Below, in pieces: positions 1 through 9,551 of a stretch of DNA of 35,779 nucleotides (the first letter of the stretch is position 1; the number at the start of each line of letters is the position of its first letter). The translations under genes and the position numbers were made by a program. Source of the DNA: Clostridium sp. 1001275B_160808_H3 (GTDB taxonomy: Bacteria > Bacillota > Clostridia > Clostridiales > Clostridiaceae). A model generated the notes under the pieces. The model saw only the letters and a list, made by a program, of their open reading frames with translations, was not told the origin of the DNA and did no database searches. The DNA is taken from contig NZ_JADNAT010000029.1 in NCBI RefSeq assembly GCF_015550425.1, forward strand, positions 1 through 35,779, written 5' to 3'.

Positions 1-1686
1 GGACTTCAAGGAGATGGAAAATATTTAAAGACAGCAGCATGTGCAAAACACTTTGCTGTTCATAGTGGTCCAGAAGGTTTAAGACATGAATTTGATGCAG
101 TAGTAAATGAAAAGGATTTATATGAAACTTATTTACCAGCATTTGAAGAAGCAGTAAAAGAAGCTGATGTTGAATCTGTAATGGGAGCTTACAATCGTAC
201 TAATGGAGAACCTTGCTGTGGAAGTAAAACTTTATTAAAGGATATATTAAGAGGAAAATGGAATTTTAAAGGACATGTAGTTTCTGATTGTTGGGCACTA
301 GCAGATTTCCATTTACACCATCAAGTAACAAGTACTGCTACACAATCAGCAGCATTGGCTATAAAAAATGGATGTGATTTAAACTGTGGAAATATATATC
401 TTCAAATGTTACTAGCATATAAAGAAGGATTGGTGACAGAAGAAGATATAACAACAGCGGCAGAAAGATTAATGGCAACAAGAATAAGACTTGGAATGTT
501 TGATGAAAACTGTGAATTTAATGATATACCATATGAAGTAAATGATTGTGAAGAGCATAATGATCTTTCACTAGAAGTATCAAGAAAATCAATGGTATTA
601 CTTAAAAATAATGGACTCTTACCAATAGATAAGTCAAAACTAAAATCTATTGCAGTAATAGGACCAAATGCTGATAGTCAAATAATGCTTAAGGGAAATT
701 ATTCAGGAACAGCATCTAAGTACACAACTATACTTGAAGGAATACAAGAAGCTGTAGATAAGGGTACAAGAGTGTACTATTCAGAAGGATGTCATTTATA
801 TAAAGATAGAGTAGAAAATTTAGCTCAGTCTAATGATAGAATAGACGAAGCAGTTTCAGTAGCAGAAAGATCAGATGTAGTAGTATTGTGTTTAGGATTA
901 GACTCTACAATTGAAGGGGAACAAGGTGATACTGGAAATAGTGAAGCAGCAGGAGATAAGGAAAGCCTTGATTTACCAAAAAGCCAACAAATTTTACTTA
1001 AGAGTGTTTTAAGTACTAATAAGCCTGTTATAGTAGTTTTAGGTTCAGGAAGTGCTCTTACACTTAATGGATTAGAAGAAAAATGTGCTGCAATATTACA
1101 AGCATGGTATCCAGGAAGTCATGGAGGAACTGCAGTAGCAGATTTATTATTTGGAGAATATTCACCAAGTGGAAAATTACCATTAACATTCTATAAAAAC
1201 ACAGATGATCTTCCAGATTTCACTGACTACTCAATGAAGGGAAGAACATACAGATATGTTGAATCAGAAGTTTTATATCCATTTGGATATGGCTTAACTT
1301 ATTCAAAGGTAGAACTAAGCAATTTAAATATAGAAGAAATTAATAATGATTTTGAAAATGTGAAAGTAAGTATAGATATCAAAAATATAGGCGAATATGA
1401 TACTGATGAAGTAGTTCAATGCTATTTAAAGGATTTAGAATCTAAATATGCAGTATTAAATCATAGCCTAATTGGATTTAAGCGTGTAAATTTAAGAAAA
1501 GGTGAAAGTAAAACTGTAAACTTTGAATTAAGAAGAAAAGAATTCGAAGTTGTAAATGATGAAGGTAATAGAATTCTAGATAGCAAAAGATTTAAATTAT
1601 TCGTTGGCATATCTCAACCAGATACAAGAAGTATTGAGCTAGTAGGCGTAGAGCCACTAGAAAAAGAAATACATTTAAATAATTAA
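1..1686 (+). CDS. Glycoside hydrolase family 3 (beta-xylosidase/beta-glucosidase type), 5' partial
   Basis: The reading frame is open from base 1, so the gene starts upstream of the window; the first internal ATG (181) is not the start. The first codons give AKHFAVHSGPE, the GH3 substrate-binding stretch, and VVSDCWALAD carries the catalytic nucleophile Asp (codon at 286-288). The second domain contains EGEQGDTGNSEAAGD, where the GH3 acid/base Glu normally lies, and the last ~120 residues look like the C-terminal fibronectin III-like domain. About 560 residues are present; relatives have roughly 700, so about 140 are missing. The sequence resembles GH3 beta-xylosidases more than classical cellobiases, and the pentose genes downstream fit release of xylose or arabinose from oligosaccharides. 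No signal peptide can be judged. A hairpin terminator follows. GH3 membership is certain; the substrate is inferred. Confidence 0.9.
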   Translation, partial: GLQGDGKYLKTAACAKHFAVHSGPEGLRHEFDAVVNEKDLYETYLPAFEEAVKEADVESVMGAYNRTNGEPCCGSKTLLKDILRGKWNFKGHVVSDCWALADFHLHHQVTSTATQSAALAIKNGCDLNCGNIYLQMLLAYKEGLVTEEDITTAAERLMATRIRLGMFDENCEFNDIPYEVNDCEEHNDLSLEVSRKSMVLLKNNGLLPIDKSKLKSIAVIGPNADSQIMLKGNYSGTASKYTTILEGIQEAVDKGTRVYYSEGCHLYKDRVENLAQSNDRIDEAVSVAERSDVVVLCLGLDSTIEGEQGDTGNSEAAGDKESLDLPKSQQILLKSVLSTNKPVIVVLGSGSALTLNGLEEKCAAILQAWYPGSHGGTAVADLLFGEYSPSGKLPLTFYKNTDDLPDFTDYSMKGRTYRYVESEVLYPFGYGLTYSKVELSNLNIEEINNDFENVKVSIDIKNIGEYDTDEVVQCYLKDLESKYAVLNHSLIGFKRVNLRKGESKTVNFELRRKEFEVVNDEGNRILDSKRFKLFVGISQPDTRSIELVGVEPLEKEIHLNN

Positions 1687-1707
1687 TGATTATATCAATC
1701 AATTAAC

Positions 1708-1744
1708 AAGGTGGATTCAGTTAGAATCCACCTTATTTTATTTT
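1708..1744 (+). terminator. Intrinsic terminator after the GH3 gene
   Basis: An 11-bp perfect stem (AAGGTGGATTC / GAATCCACCTT) with loop AGTTA is followed by ATTTTATTTT. It separates the glycosidase transcript from the ABC transporter operon. Confidence 0.9.
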
Positions 1745-1810
1745 ACACAAGATGTTTTAAAAGGTAAAAATATCAAAGAATTAAGTAAAGATATTTCATA
1801 TTATAAATGT

Positions 1811-1824
1811 TTACAATATTGTAA
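1811..1824. promoter_or_regulatory. Perfect 14-bp palindrome upstream of the sugar ABC operon
   Basis: TTACAATATTGTAA is its own reverse complement and lies 44 bp before the transporter start, just ahead of the cre-like site. It is a possible operator for a dimeric regulator, perhaps the AraC-type proteins at 8741 or 9552, but AT-rich DNA makes chance palindromes common. Confidence 0.4.
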
Positions 1825-1832
1825 TATAAGTA

Positions 1833-1847
1833 TTGAAAACGATTAAT
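1833..1847 (+). promoter_or_regulatory. cre-like / LacI-family operator, copy 1
   Basis: TTGAAAACGATTAAT lies 20 bp before the ABC ATPase start. It contains the TGAAAACG half of a CcpA catabolite-responsive element with a poor second half. The identical 15-mer precedes the chemoreceptor gene at 10792-10806, which strengthens the case that it is a real operator. Whether CcpA or a local LacI-type regulator binds cannot be decided from sequence. Confidence 0.6.
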
Positions 1848-1867
1848 GAAAGAGGGGGGATTATAAC

Positions 1868-3361
1868 TTGAGTAATGTGCTTTTAGAAATGAAAAATATC
1901 CATAAAAGTTTTCCAGGAGTGTATGCACTTAAAGGAGCACAATTAAAAATAAGAAAAGGTGAAGTACATGCATTATTAGGAGAAAATGGTGCAGGTAAAT
2001 CAACATTAATGAAGATACTTGGTGGAGTTCATGAGCAAGATGAAGGGGAAATTCTTGTTGATGGAGTTAGCTATGGAGTAATAACTCCAGAAAAGGCTAA
2101 AGAAATAGGGATAGGCTTTGTTCATCAAGAATTAAATTTATCAGAAACTCTAACAGTTGCTGAAAATATTTATATGGGAAGATTGCCTTATAAAAATAAA
2201 TTATTGAAAATAATAGATTTTGATAAATTACACTCAGATACAGAAAAAATTCTTAAAAGATTAGAGGTTGACATTAAATCTACTGATTTAGTAGAAAAAT
2301 TACCTACTGCAAAAAAGCAAATGATAGAAATTGCAAAGGCAATAAGTTTGGATGCAAGATTAATAATATTTGATGAACCATCAACATCTTTATCAGAAAA
2401 GGACGTTGAAAACTTATTTAAAGTAATAAAAGCTTTAAAAAGTGAGGGAGTTGCAATTATTTATATATCACACAGATTAAAGGAAGTATTTGAAATATGT
2501 GATAGAGCTACAGTCTTAAGAGATGGGGCTTATATAAATGAGTGTGAAATGCAGGGAATAGAAGAAAGTCAGCTTATAAATATGATGGTTGGAAGAAATA
2601 TAACAGAATTATTTCCTAAAGAAATTTTCGAAGCCAAAGAATATGTTTTAGAAGCGGAAGATTTATGTGATTTTAATGGAAAAGTAAAGAATGTAAGCTT
2701 TAAAGCTAGAAAAGGAGAAATTTTAGGTATTGCTGGGCTAGTTGGAGCTGGTAGAACTGAATTAATGAGATTAGTTTTTGGTGCAGATCCAATTATGAAT
2801 GGAAAAATAAAAATGAATGGTAAGGATATAAAGATAAATGCTCCAATAGATGCAATTAAAAATGGAATATGCTTATTAACTGAAGATAGAAAAAGCCAAG
2901 GTTTATCATTACAAATGAGTGTTGTTGATAATATAACAATAACTAATTTAAAGTCATTTTTATTAAATCATAAAGAATTAAAACAAATTGGAGAAAGATT
3001 CCGAAATGCAATACAAATAAAATTAGCTAATATCGATGTTACAGCAGGAACTCTTTCAGGAGGGAATCAACAAAAGGTAGTTTTAGCTAAATGGTTAAAT
3101 TCTGATTCACAAGTATTTATATTTGATGAACCAACTAAGGGGATAGATGTAGGTACAAAGGCTGAAATATATGAAATAATGAATGATTTAGTGAGAAATG
3201 GAAAAATAGTAATCATAATATCTTCTGAATTACCAGAATTACTAGGAATGTCAGACAGAATATATGTTATGTGTGAAGGAAAAGTAACTGGTGAGCTTAC
3301 TAGGGAAGAAGCTACTCAAGAGGAAATTATGAAATTAGCTACACTTGGAGGTATTAATTAA
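1868..3361 (+). CDS. Sugar ABC transporter ATP-binding protein (RbsA/MglA/XylG family)
   Basis: This is the cytoplasmic energising subunit of a monosaccharide importer. It has two fused ABC modules. Module 1 has Walker A GENGAGKST (residues ~38-46), a degenerate signature LPTAKKQ and Walker B IFDEPST (~166). Module 2 has the degenerate P-loop GLVGAGRTE (~291), signature LSGGNQQKVVLAKW (~396) and Walker B IFDEPTKGID. One intact and one degenerate P-loop is normal for this family, as is the length of 497 aa. The start is TTG at 1868, about 8 nt behind an AGAGGGGGG ribosome site. The permease starts 1 bp after its stop and the binding lipoprotein follows, so this is a complete importer operon. 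The substrate is probably a pentose, judged from the neighbouring galM-tal-tkt genes; family members also carry ribose or galactose. Confidence 0.93.
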   Translation: MSNVLLEMKNIHKSFPGVYALKGAQLKIRKGEVHALLGENGAGKSTLMKILGGVHEQDEGEILVDGVSYGVITPEKAKEIGIGFVHQELNLSETLTVAENIYMGRLPYKNKLLKIIDFDKLHSDTEKILKRLEVDIKSTDLVEKLPTAKKQMIEIAKAISLDARLIIFDEPSTSLSEKDVENLFKVIKALKSEGVAIIYISHRLKEVFEICDRATVLRDGAYINECEMQGIEESQLINMMVGRNITELFPKEIFEAKEYVLEAEDLCDFNGKVKNVSFKARKGEILGIAGLVGAGRTELMRLVFGADPIMNGKIKMNGKDIKINAPIDAIKNGICLLTEDRKSQGLSLQMSVVDNITITNLKSFLLNHKELKQIGERFRNAIQIKLANIDVTAGTLSGGNQQKVVLAKWLNSDSQVFIFDEPTKGIDVGTKAEIYEIMNDLVRNGKIVIIISSELPELLGMSDRIYVMCEGKVTGELTREEATQEEIMKLATLGGIN

Positions 3362-3362
3362 T

Positions 3363-4367
3363 ATGAGTGAAAAGGTTATGGAAAATAAATTAACAGCTAA
3401 AAAGAACAAGCTAGATTTAAAAGGCTTGGCAGTAAAATATTCAATATATTTAGTATTAGTAGTTCTTATTATATCATTTTCAATAATTAGTTCAGACTTT
3501 TTAGGTGTGGCTAATATTTCAAACTTCTTTAGACAAATACCAACAGTAGGTATATTAACAGTAGCATATGCAATGATTTTAATAACAGGAAATGTTGATT
3601 TGTCTATGGGAGCAAATGCTGCTTTCTCAGGATGTGTAGCAGTATATCTAGCAGTAAATGGATTTAATCCAATAATTTCAATATTAGCAGCTTTAATTGT
3701 AGGTGCATTATGGGGATGCCTTAATGGTGTTTTAATAACTAGTTTTAAATTAGATTCATTTATACTTACTTTGGGTACAAGCTATTTAATACGTGGAATA
3801 ATACTATTTTTAACAAATGGTATTTACATCAAAGGGTTACCTGAATGGTTTTATAAAATATCAAATACAAAAATAGGAACTCCATTAATTCATGCTAACA
3901 CAGTTATATTCTTCTTAATATTCTTAGTAATTATGTTCATTATGAAAAATACAAGATATGGAAGATATTGTTACTCAGTTGGTTCCAATAGAGAAGCAAG
4001 TAGATTATCAGGAATAAATGTTAATAAGCACATAATTAAAGTTTATGTAGTTGAAGGACTTTTAGCAGCAGTAGCAGGGATATTATTAATGTCAAATATC
4101 AATGTAGGTGCACCAAGTGAAATAAATGGACCTGAATTATATGCGATGGCTGGTTCTATAATGGGTGGAGTTGCATTTGGCGGCGGTATTGGTAGCATAG
4201 GTGGTGCAATAGTAGGGATATTTACTATTCAAGTATTCCAAAATGGATTATCAATTTTAGGTGTAAACTCATTTATACAACAAGCTGTTACTGGAGCAAT
4301 AATCATAGTGGCTATAGTTGTTGACTTCTATAGAAGAAAAGGAAGCTTAAAGAAGAAGGCAAAATAG
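3363..4367 (+). CDS. Sugar ABC transporter permease (RbsC/XylH family)
   Basis: This is the membrane subunit of the importer. About 8-10 hydrophobic segments are visible from residue ~20 onward (for example YLVLVVLIISFSIISSDFL), and GNVDLSMGANAAFSG is the BPD_transp_2 signature near the second to third segment. The C-terminus ends in a basic RRKGSLKKKAK tail, consistent with a cytosolic end. I choose ATG 3363 rather than the in-frame TTG at 3345, because GGAGG at 3347-3351 would lie inside the longer form and serves the ATG. The length of 334 aa is usual. It is translationally coupled to the ATPase gene (1-bp gap) and followed by the binding-protein gene after ~50 bp. Confidence 0.92.
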   Translation: MSEKVMENKLTAKKNKLDLKGLAVKYSIYLVLVVLIISFSIISSDFLGVANISNFFRQIPTVGILTVAYAMILITGNVDLSMGANAAFSGCVAVYLAVNGFNPIISILAALIVGALWGCLNGVLITSFKLDSFILTLGTSYLIRGIILFLTNGIYIKGLPEWFYKISNTKIGTPLIHANTVIFFLIFLVIMFIMKNTRYGRYCYSVGSNREASRLSGINVNKHIIKVYVVEGLLAAVAGILLMSNINVGAPSEINGPELYAMAGSIMGGVAFGGGIGSIGGAIVGIFTIQVFQNGLSILGVNSFIQQAVTGAIIIVAIVVDFYRRKGSLKKKAK

Positions 4368-4419
4368 AAAATAAATTTACTGAAAACTTAAAAACATTAA
4401 AATTTGGGAGGTATTAATT

Positions 4420-5454
4420 ATGAAGAAGAAGATAATAGCATTATTATCAACAGTATGTATGCTAACAGCATTAACAGGTTGTGGAGCAGGAAGTGGAGAT
4501 GGAAAAGTAGCAGATGGTGATTCAAAGGATAAAAAGGTAATATATTATATTCCAATAAATGATACAGGAGCATATTGGTCACCAATAAGAAAAGCTGCAG
4601 AACTTGAAGCAACAGCTTTAGGGTATGAATTAGTAGTAAAAACAACTCCACCAAGTGAAGCACAAAAGAATGAAAGACATATCGGGTTTGTAGATGAAGC
4701 AATAAGAAAAAATGTTGCAGGTATAGCTATTGCTCCAATGGATCCAGACATGTTTGATAACAAGGTAAGAGAAGCTAAGGATGCTGGAATTCCAGTAGTA
4801 ACTTTTGATGCTGATGTAAAAACAGCTGATAATAGAATAGCTTATGTAGGTACTGATAATAAGTTAGCAGGAGAACAATTAGGTGAAAAGGGAGCAGAAA
4901 AATTAAAAGAGCAAGGTGTTACAAGTGGTAAAATAGCACTTGTATCAACAAACTTAACACAAACAACAATGACTTATAGACAAGAAGGTATTAAAAAGGG
5001 ATTTGAAAAAGTAATGGGAGATAGTGCTAAAAACTTCCAATGGTTAGAAGCTGTTCAAGATAACGATCAGTCTTCAGTTTCAAAGCAACAATTAGAAGGT
5101 CAAATAGTTGCTAATCCAGATATGGTAGCTGTATTCTCATTAGGTTCAGAAGGTCCAGATACAGGAGTTATGGAAGCTATAAAATCACAAGGTAAAGGCG
5201 GAAAAATACAACACTTTGGATTTGACTACACAGCTACATGGGAAAATGGTATAGAAAGTAAATTAATAACTGGTATAGTTGACCAAGATTCATATGAGAT
5301 AGGAAAAACAGTAATTGATGTTTTAGATAAGCAAATAAAAGGTGAAAAAGTTGAAGAAAATTATCCAATAAAAGTTAAATGGATAGAAGCAAATGAAATA
5401 ATTAATTATGGAACAGAAAAGCAAAAACAATTCTCTGATGAACAAACTGAATAA
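4420..5454 (+). CDS. Sugar-binding lipoprotein of the ABC importer (periplasmic-binding family 4, RbsB/XylF-like)
   Basis: This is the extracellular, membrane-anchored receptor that delivers sugar to the permease. The N-terminus has a basic-hydrophobic signal peptide and the lipobox LTGC (Cys at residue 21), followed by a Gly/Ser/Asp-rich linker. The rest is a type I periplasmic-binding fold: strand KVIYYIPIND, then PMDPDMFDNKVREAKDAGIP with the VVTFDAD strand, and the second lobe with HFGFDYTA. 344 aa is typical. GGGAGG ends 9 nt before the ATG. It is the third gene of the importer operon and is followed by a terminator. The ligand is not certain; a pentose is the inference from context. Confidence 0.92.
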   Translation: MKKKIIALLSTVCMLTALTGCGAGSGDGKVADGDSKDKKVIYYIPINDTGAYWSPIRKAAELEATALGYELVVKTTPPSEAQKNERHIGFVDEAIRKNVAGIAIAPMDPDMFDNKVREAKDAGIPVVTFDADVKTADNRIAYVGTDNKLAGEQLGEKGAEKLKEQGVTSGKIALVSTNLTQTTMTYRQEGIKKGFEKVMGDSAKNFQWLEAVQDNDQSSVSKQQLEGQIVANPDMVAVFSLGSEGPDTGVMEAIKSQGKGGKIQHFGFDYTATWENGIESKLITGIVDQDSYEIGKTVIDVLDKQIKGEKVEENYPIKVKWIEANEIINYGTEKQKQFSDEQTE

Positions 5455-5481
5455 AATATTATTGACATAAGAGTAAGAAAC

Positions 5482-5530
5482 AATAATCCATCATAAATTA
5501 AAAAAATGTGATGGATTTATTGTATTTTTA
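5482..5530 (+). terminator. Terminator of the ABC importer operon
   Basis: AATCCATCA (5485-5493) pairs with TGATGGATT (5509-5517), with one bulge extending the stem, followed by a T-rich run. The loop is A-rich and fairly long (15 nt), so efficiency may be partial. Confidence 0.75.
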
Positions 5531-5705
5531 ATTAATAGATTTGATGAAATAAGCTAAGGACTAATTAACGAATCCTATAGTTCAATATTAGAAAATAGAA
5601 TTTGTAATAATTTAAGTCATGTTGATTGTAGTATAATATAATAAAAGTATTATTTCATTTATTCCAAGATTAAGGTTGTTTATAAAAAGTGGAGGAGTAT
5701 GTTTT

Positions 5706-6959
5706 ATGAAAAAGGTATCCATAATTTATATAATTATAGTTTTGATGGTTAATATGTATGGTTGCACAGAAAAGAAAGTTAATGATACAGAGGAAACTAT
5801 TACGTTAACAATGTGGCATATATGGACACAAAAATCTGATAATACTAACGGTAGTATAGTAGAAGGTGTAATTGAGGAATGGAATAAGAATAATCCGCAT
5901 ATACAAATTAAATCTGAAATAGTAGAAAATGAAAAATACAAAACCAAAATAAAAACAGCAGTTGCAACCAATGAATTACCAGATATATTTTTTTCTTGGG
6001 GAAATGGATTTAGTGAACCATTTATTAAGTCTGGAAAAATTTTAAGCCTAGATGAATATATAGATAATGAAACAAAAAGTAATGTAAAGGAAAATATGTT
6101 TGATAATATAGAGTACAATGGGAAAATTTATGGACTACCTATTACAATTTCAACAGGAACCTTTTATTATAATAAAAAGCTATTTGAAGAGAATAACCTT
6201 GATATACCTAGAAATTATGATGAATTATTACAAGTTATTAAAACATTTTCAAGCATAGGGATAATTCCACTTGGAGCTTCTGGAATGGATAATTGGACAG
6301 GTATGATGTATTATGATATTCTAGCTCTTCAAGATGGAGGAGTTGATGGTGTAAAAGAAGCACTAGAAGGGAATAATTACAAGTTATTATTAAAGACTGC
6401 TTATAAAATGAGAGAGTTAGTTCAGGCTGGAGCATTTAGTCAAAATAATTTAGATTTAACACGAGATGAATTAGAAATGAAATTCAAAAATGGAGAAGTA
6501 GCTATGTACTATACTGGAAATTGGTTTATAGGAGATTTAGAAAATTCAATAGTAAAAGATGATATTATTATAGGTAATTTTCCAGGGAAGGATTCTAATT
6601 CTAAGCAAAATGACTTTTTAGGAGGACCAACAGACTATTTGATGATAAGCAATGATTCTAAATATAAAGATGAGGCAGTTGAAGCAATTGAATTTATATG
6701 CCAAAGAGTATCAAGAGAATTTTTTGAGTTTGGAGCTGGATTGCCTGCTTGGAATGAAGCTAAAGAGTATGAAGACGTAAACAATTTAAATAAAGAATTA
6801 GAAGATTTGACAGATAACTCAAATTACTTTTTATATTGGGATATTTATTTAGGAGAAGAAAAGGGAAATGTTCATAAAAGTTTAGTATATGATTTAATAA
6901 ATGGCAAAATAAACCCTGAAGAGTTTTCAAATATTATGAGTAATTTAAAACGAGGATAA
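5706..6959 (+). CDS. Family 1 extracellular sugar-binding lipoprotein, probable sensor partner of the histidine kinase
   Basis: This is a MalE-like solute-binding protein (SBP_bac_1) of ~418 aa, unrelated in fold class to the importer lipoprotein just upstream. The signal peptide ends in a MYGC lipobox. Family features include LTMWHIWT near the mature N-terminus, TAVATNELPDIFFSWGNG, ISTGTFYYNKKLFEEN and EVAMYYTGNWFIGD. I start at ATG 5706, behind GGAGGAG at 5692-5698; the longer in-frame TTG at 5676 would bury that site. No permease or ATPase of the matching oligosaccharide class lies nearby. Instead the kinase gene starts 4 bp after the stop. This suggests that the protein reports a sugar to the kinase, comparable to XylFII with LytS in Clostridium beijerinckii. 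An orphan transport subunit is the alternative. Confidence 0.88.
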   Translation: MKKVSIIYIIIVLMVNMYGCTEKKVNDTEETITLTMWHIWTQKSDNTNGSIVEGVIEEWNKNNPHIQIKSEIVENEKYKTKIKTAVATNELPDIFFSWGNGFSEPFIKSGKILSLDEYIDNETKSNVKENMFDNIEYNGKIYGLPITISTGTFYYNKKLFEENNLDIPRNYDELLQVIKTFSSIGIIPLGASGMDNWTGMMYYDILALQDGGVDGVKEALEGNNYKLLLKTAYKMRELVQAGAFSQNNLDLTRDELEMKFKNGEVAMYYTGNWFIGDLENSIVKDDIIIGNFPGKDSNSKQNDFLGGPTDYLMISNDSKYKDEAVEAIEFICQRVSREFFEFGAGLPAWNEAKEYEDVNNLNKELEDLTDNSNYFLYWDIYLGEEKGNVHKSLVYDLINGKINPEEFSNIMSNLKRG

Positions 6960-6963
6960 AAAT

Positions 6964-8724
6964 ATGCTTAATAAGTTTAAAATTAGTTCCATAAAAGATA
7001 ATTATTTAAATTTAAGTATTATGAAAAAAATAGTTATTTATTTTTCTATGGTTTTTGTAATTTCCATTCTATTTATAACTATAGTTTATGAAAAAATAAA
7101 TACTAGATATACGCTAGAAAAATTAGAACAAAGCTCTTTAGAGGTTTTAGAAAGTGCAAAATCTAATATGAATATAATAATCGGAAATACTAACAATGTT
7201 TCCAAAATGATAATATCTTCATATCAAATTCAAAACATTCTAAATCCATATCAAGAAAAGGATAACTCACTAAAAAATGAAGTTAATAAATACTTAATTC
7301 AATTTACTAACTTTCAATCAAATATATCATCAATATATATATTAGATTATGAAGGAAGTAAATATTATTCTGATAACTATTCATATAAGACATTAAATTT
7401 AAATGATATAAAACATTCAAATTGGTATGAAGAGTTAATTAATAAAAATGGAGACTACATCTTAAAATACAATTGTGGTGGCTTGATAGATGAGGTAGAC
7501 AGAAATTATGTGTCATTTATTAGGATAATTAATGACATAAATACTCAAAAACCAATAGGAATAATGATTATAAATATAGATGAAGATATGTTCTTTGATT
7601 TGGGAACAAATTTAGAAAATAAATATTCAACAAAACTATTAATTAAAAATAATGAAAATGATTTTATAACAAGACCTAGTAATATAGATGTTTTAAGTCA
7701 GTTGGAGGAAGATATAGATTATTGCATTAAAAATGGAACTATAACTAAGAACATAGAAAAAAATAATTATATTTTATCAAGTGTTCCAGTAGAGGGGATT
7801 AATTGGAATATAGTATCAATTTCCTCGTACAGTAAATTATTAGAGCAGAATAAATATGTAAAATATATATTACTATATTTTATATTAATAAATTTTGTGC
7901 TAATATTCCTTGGATCTATGGTAATATCAAAATTCATTACAGGACCTATAAATAAACTTTGTGAATCTATGAATGATGTAGGAGACGGAAAATTCAATAT
8001 AGTAAATATAAAAACTTATAATGATGAAATTGGACAAATGAAAAATAGGTACAACTGCCTTATTATAGAAATTCAAGAACTTATGAAAAAGATAAAAGAA
8101 AATGAAGAGAAAAAGAGACAAATAGAATTAGATTTATTAATGTCTCAAATTAAACCTCACTTTTTATATAATACCTTAGATTCTATTAATTCACTTGCAT
8201 TATCAGGAGAAAATAAGAAGATATATAAAATGATAAAATCCTTAGGGAAATTTTATAGAGTAAGTTTAAATGGAGGAAAAAATCTAATAAGTATAAAAGA
8301 AGAAGTTGATACAATAAGAAATTATCTAATAATTCAAGAAATGAGATATAGAGATTTATTAGAAGTTGAATATAATTTAGATGATTCATGTAATGAATAT
8401 AAAATAATAAAACTAGTTTTACAGCCATTAGTTGAAAACTCTATTTATCATGGAATAAGAAATAAAAATGAAAAGGGAAAGATAATAATTTCAACATATC
8501 ACGATGATGAAAGTATTTTTTTAAGTGTTGAGGATAATGGATTAGGAATTGATGAGAATAAAATAAAGAATATTTATGATAATGAAGGAATTGGAGTTGG
8601 GTTAAGGGCAACTAAAGAGAGATTAAGAATTTTCTATGGGGAGAAATTTAAATTTGTAGTTGAAAGTAAAGTTGGTATAGGGACTAAAATAACTATAAAA
8701 ATCCCCAAAAAAAAACTTATATAG
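6964..8724 (+). CDS. Sensor histidine kinase, YesM/LytS (His_kinase) family
   Basis: This is a membrane sensor that should phosphorylate the response regulator encoded next. It has a transmembrane segment at ~22-42, an extracellular region of ~255 residues (Cache-like in size), a second segment at ~299-322 and a HAMP-like linker. The His_kinase motif QIKPHFLYNTLDSIN carries the phospho-acceptor His399. The HATPase follows, with LVENSIYHGI (N box), VEDNGLGID (G1) and GVGLRATKERL (G2). At 586 aa it is typical of YesM-type sensors of plant-polysaccharide breakdown. It is coupled to the sugar-binding lipoprotein by a 4-bp gap and followed 16 bp later by the regulator. Confidence 0.92.
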   Translation: MLNKFKISSIKDNYLNLSIMKKIVIYFSMVFVISILFITIVYEKINTRYTLEKLEQSSLEVLESAKSNMNIIIGNTNNVSKMIISSYQIQNILNPYQEKDNSLKNEVNKYLIQFTNFQSNISSIYILDYEGSKYYSDNYSYKTLNLNDIKHSNWYEELINKNGDYILKYNCGGLIDEVDRNYVSFIRIINDINTQKPIGIMIINIDEDMFFDLGTNLENKYSTKLLIKNNENDFITRPSNIDVLSQLEEDIDYCIKNGTITKNIEKNNYILSSVPVEGINWNIVSISSYSKLLEQNKYVKYILLYFILINFVLIFLGSMVISKFITGPINKLCESMNDVGDGKFNIVNIKTYNDEIGQMKNRYNCLIIEIQELMKKIKENEEKKRQIELDLLMSQIKPHFLYNTLDSINSLALSGENKKIYKMIKSLGKFYRVSLNGGKNLISIKEEVDTIRNYLIIQEMRYRDLLEVEYNLDDSCNEYKIIKLVLQPLVENSIYHGIRNKNEKGKIIISTYHDDESIFLSVEDNGLGIDENKIKNIYDNEGIGVGLRATKERLRIFYGEKFKFVVESKVGIGTKITIKIPKKKLI

Positions 8725-8740
8725 AAGAAGGGGGATTCTA

Positions 8741-9538
8741 TTGAAAACAAAGATAATCATTGTTGATGATGAGTATTTAATAAGAAATCTTATACGTAAT
8801 TGTATAGATTGGGATGAAATAGATATTGAAATAGTTGGAGAAGCTTCTAATGCACATGAGTGCTTAAAATTAATTGAAAAAAATAAACCTGATATAGTCT
8901 TAACTGATATAAATATGCCATTGACTAATGGATTAGACATGAGCCAGCATCTTTTAGAAAAATATCCAGAAATTAGAATAATAATAATAACTGGATATGA
9001 TAAATTTGAATATGCAAAAAGAAGTATAAGATTAGGAATAAGTGATTTTATATTAAAGCCTATAGATGACGAAGAATTAAAAGAGGCAGTTTTAAGGTTA
9101 AAAGAAAAAATAGAAAAAGAAAAAGCAGAAATTAATGAAGTAAAAAGTATTAAAGAAACTATTGGAGATCTTACAGAAATAATAGAATTAGAAGAATGTG
9201 AAAGCGATAAGTGCGTTAATATTAACCAAATAAAAAAATATATAATAAAAAATATATCTAATAAAGATTTATCATTAAAAAGTGTAGCACAACATTTTTA
9301 TATAAATTCATCTTATTTAAGTAGGATTTTTAAGGAAAAGACTAATGAGAATTTTGGTGAATATATAATAAAAACAAAAATGGAAATAGCTTTAAAAATG
9401 CTAGAAAACCCCAATATTAAAGCTTATGAAATTTCGAAAAAGTTAGGTTTTGATGATCCTAATTATTTTAGTAATTGGTTTAAGAAATATAGTGGATTAT
9501 CTATAAAGGATTATAGAAATAGTATGGTTAAAAAGTAA
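8741..9538 (+). CDS. Response regulator with REC and AraC-type DNA-binding domains (YesN-like, short form)
   Basis: The receiver domain (residues 1-~120) has the acidic pocket D9/D10, the phospho-acceptor Asp56 in TDINMP, T84 and Lys106. A charged helical linker (~125-160) leads to two AraC helix-turn-helix units, with YEISKKLGFDDPNYFSNWF as the second. At 265 aa it is shorter than standard YesN proteins (~350-540 aa), which carry a large extra domain between REC and HTH. The start is TTG behind AGAAGGGGGA. It is the expected partner of the kinase at 6964 and probably activates sugar-utilisation promoters in this locus; the target is inferred from position. Confidence 0.92.
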   Translation: MKTKIIIVDDEYLIRNLIRNCIDWDEIDIEIVGEASNAHECLKLIEKNKPDIVLTDINMPLTNGLDMSQHLLEKYPEIRIIIITGYDKFEYAKRSIRLGISDFILKPIDDEELKEAVLRLKEKIEKEKAEINEVKSIKETIGDLTEIIELEECESDKCVNINQIKKYIIKNISNKDLSLKSVAQHFYINSSYLSRIFKEKTNENFGEYIIKTKMEIALKMLENPNIKAYEISKKLGFDDPNYFSNWFKKYSGLSIKDYRNSMVKK

Positions 9539-9551
9539 GGAGAAAGATTGG

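Noticed and set aside
4418..4702. Minus-strand open frame opposite the binding-protein gene (and similar ones at 5726-6118, 20708-21133, 25724-26014, 27596-27919, 32141-32422)
   Set aside because: Low-complexity Leu/Ile/Ser-rich translations lying inside well-supported plus-strand genes, with no ribosome sites; they mirror the codon use of the real genes.
5622..5642. Promoter before the family 1 binding lipoprotein (two overlapping TATAAT boxes)
   Set aside because: No -35 box at usable spacing (TTGATT is only 4 bp away from the first box), so I do not call it, though transcription probably starts in this spacer.
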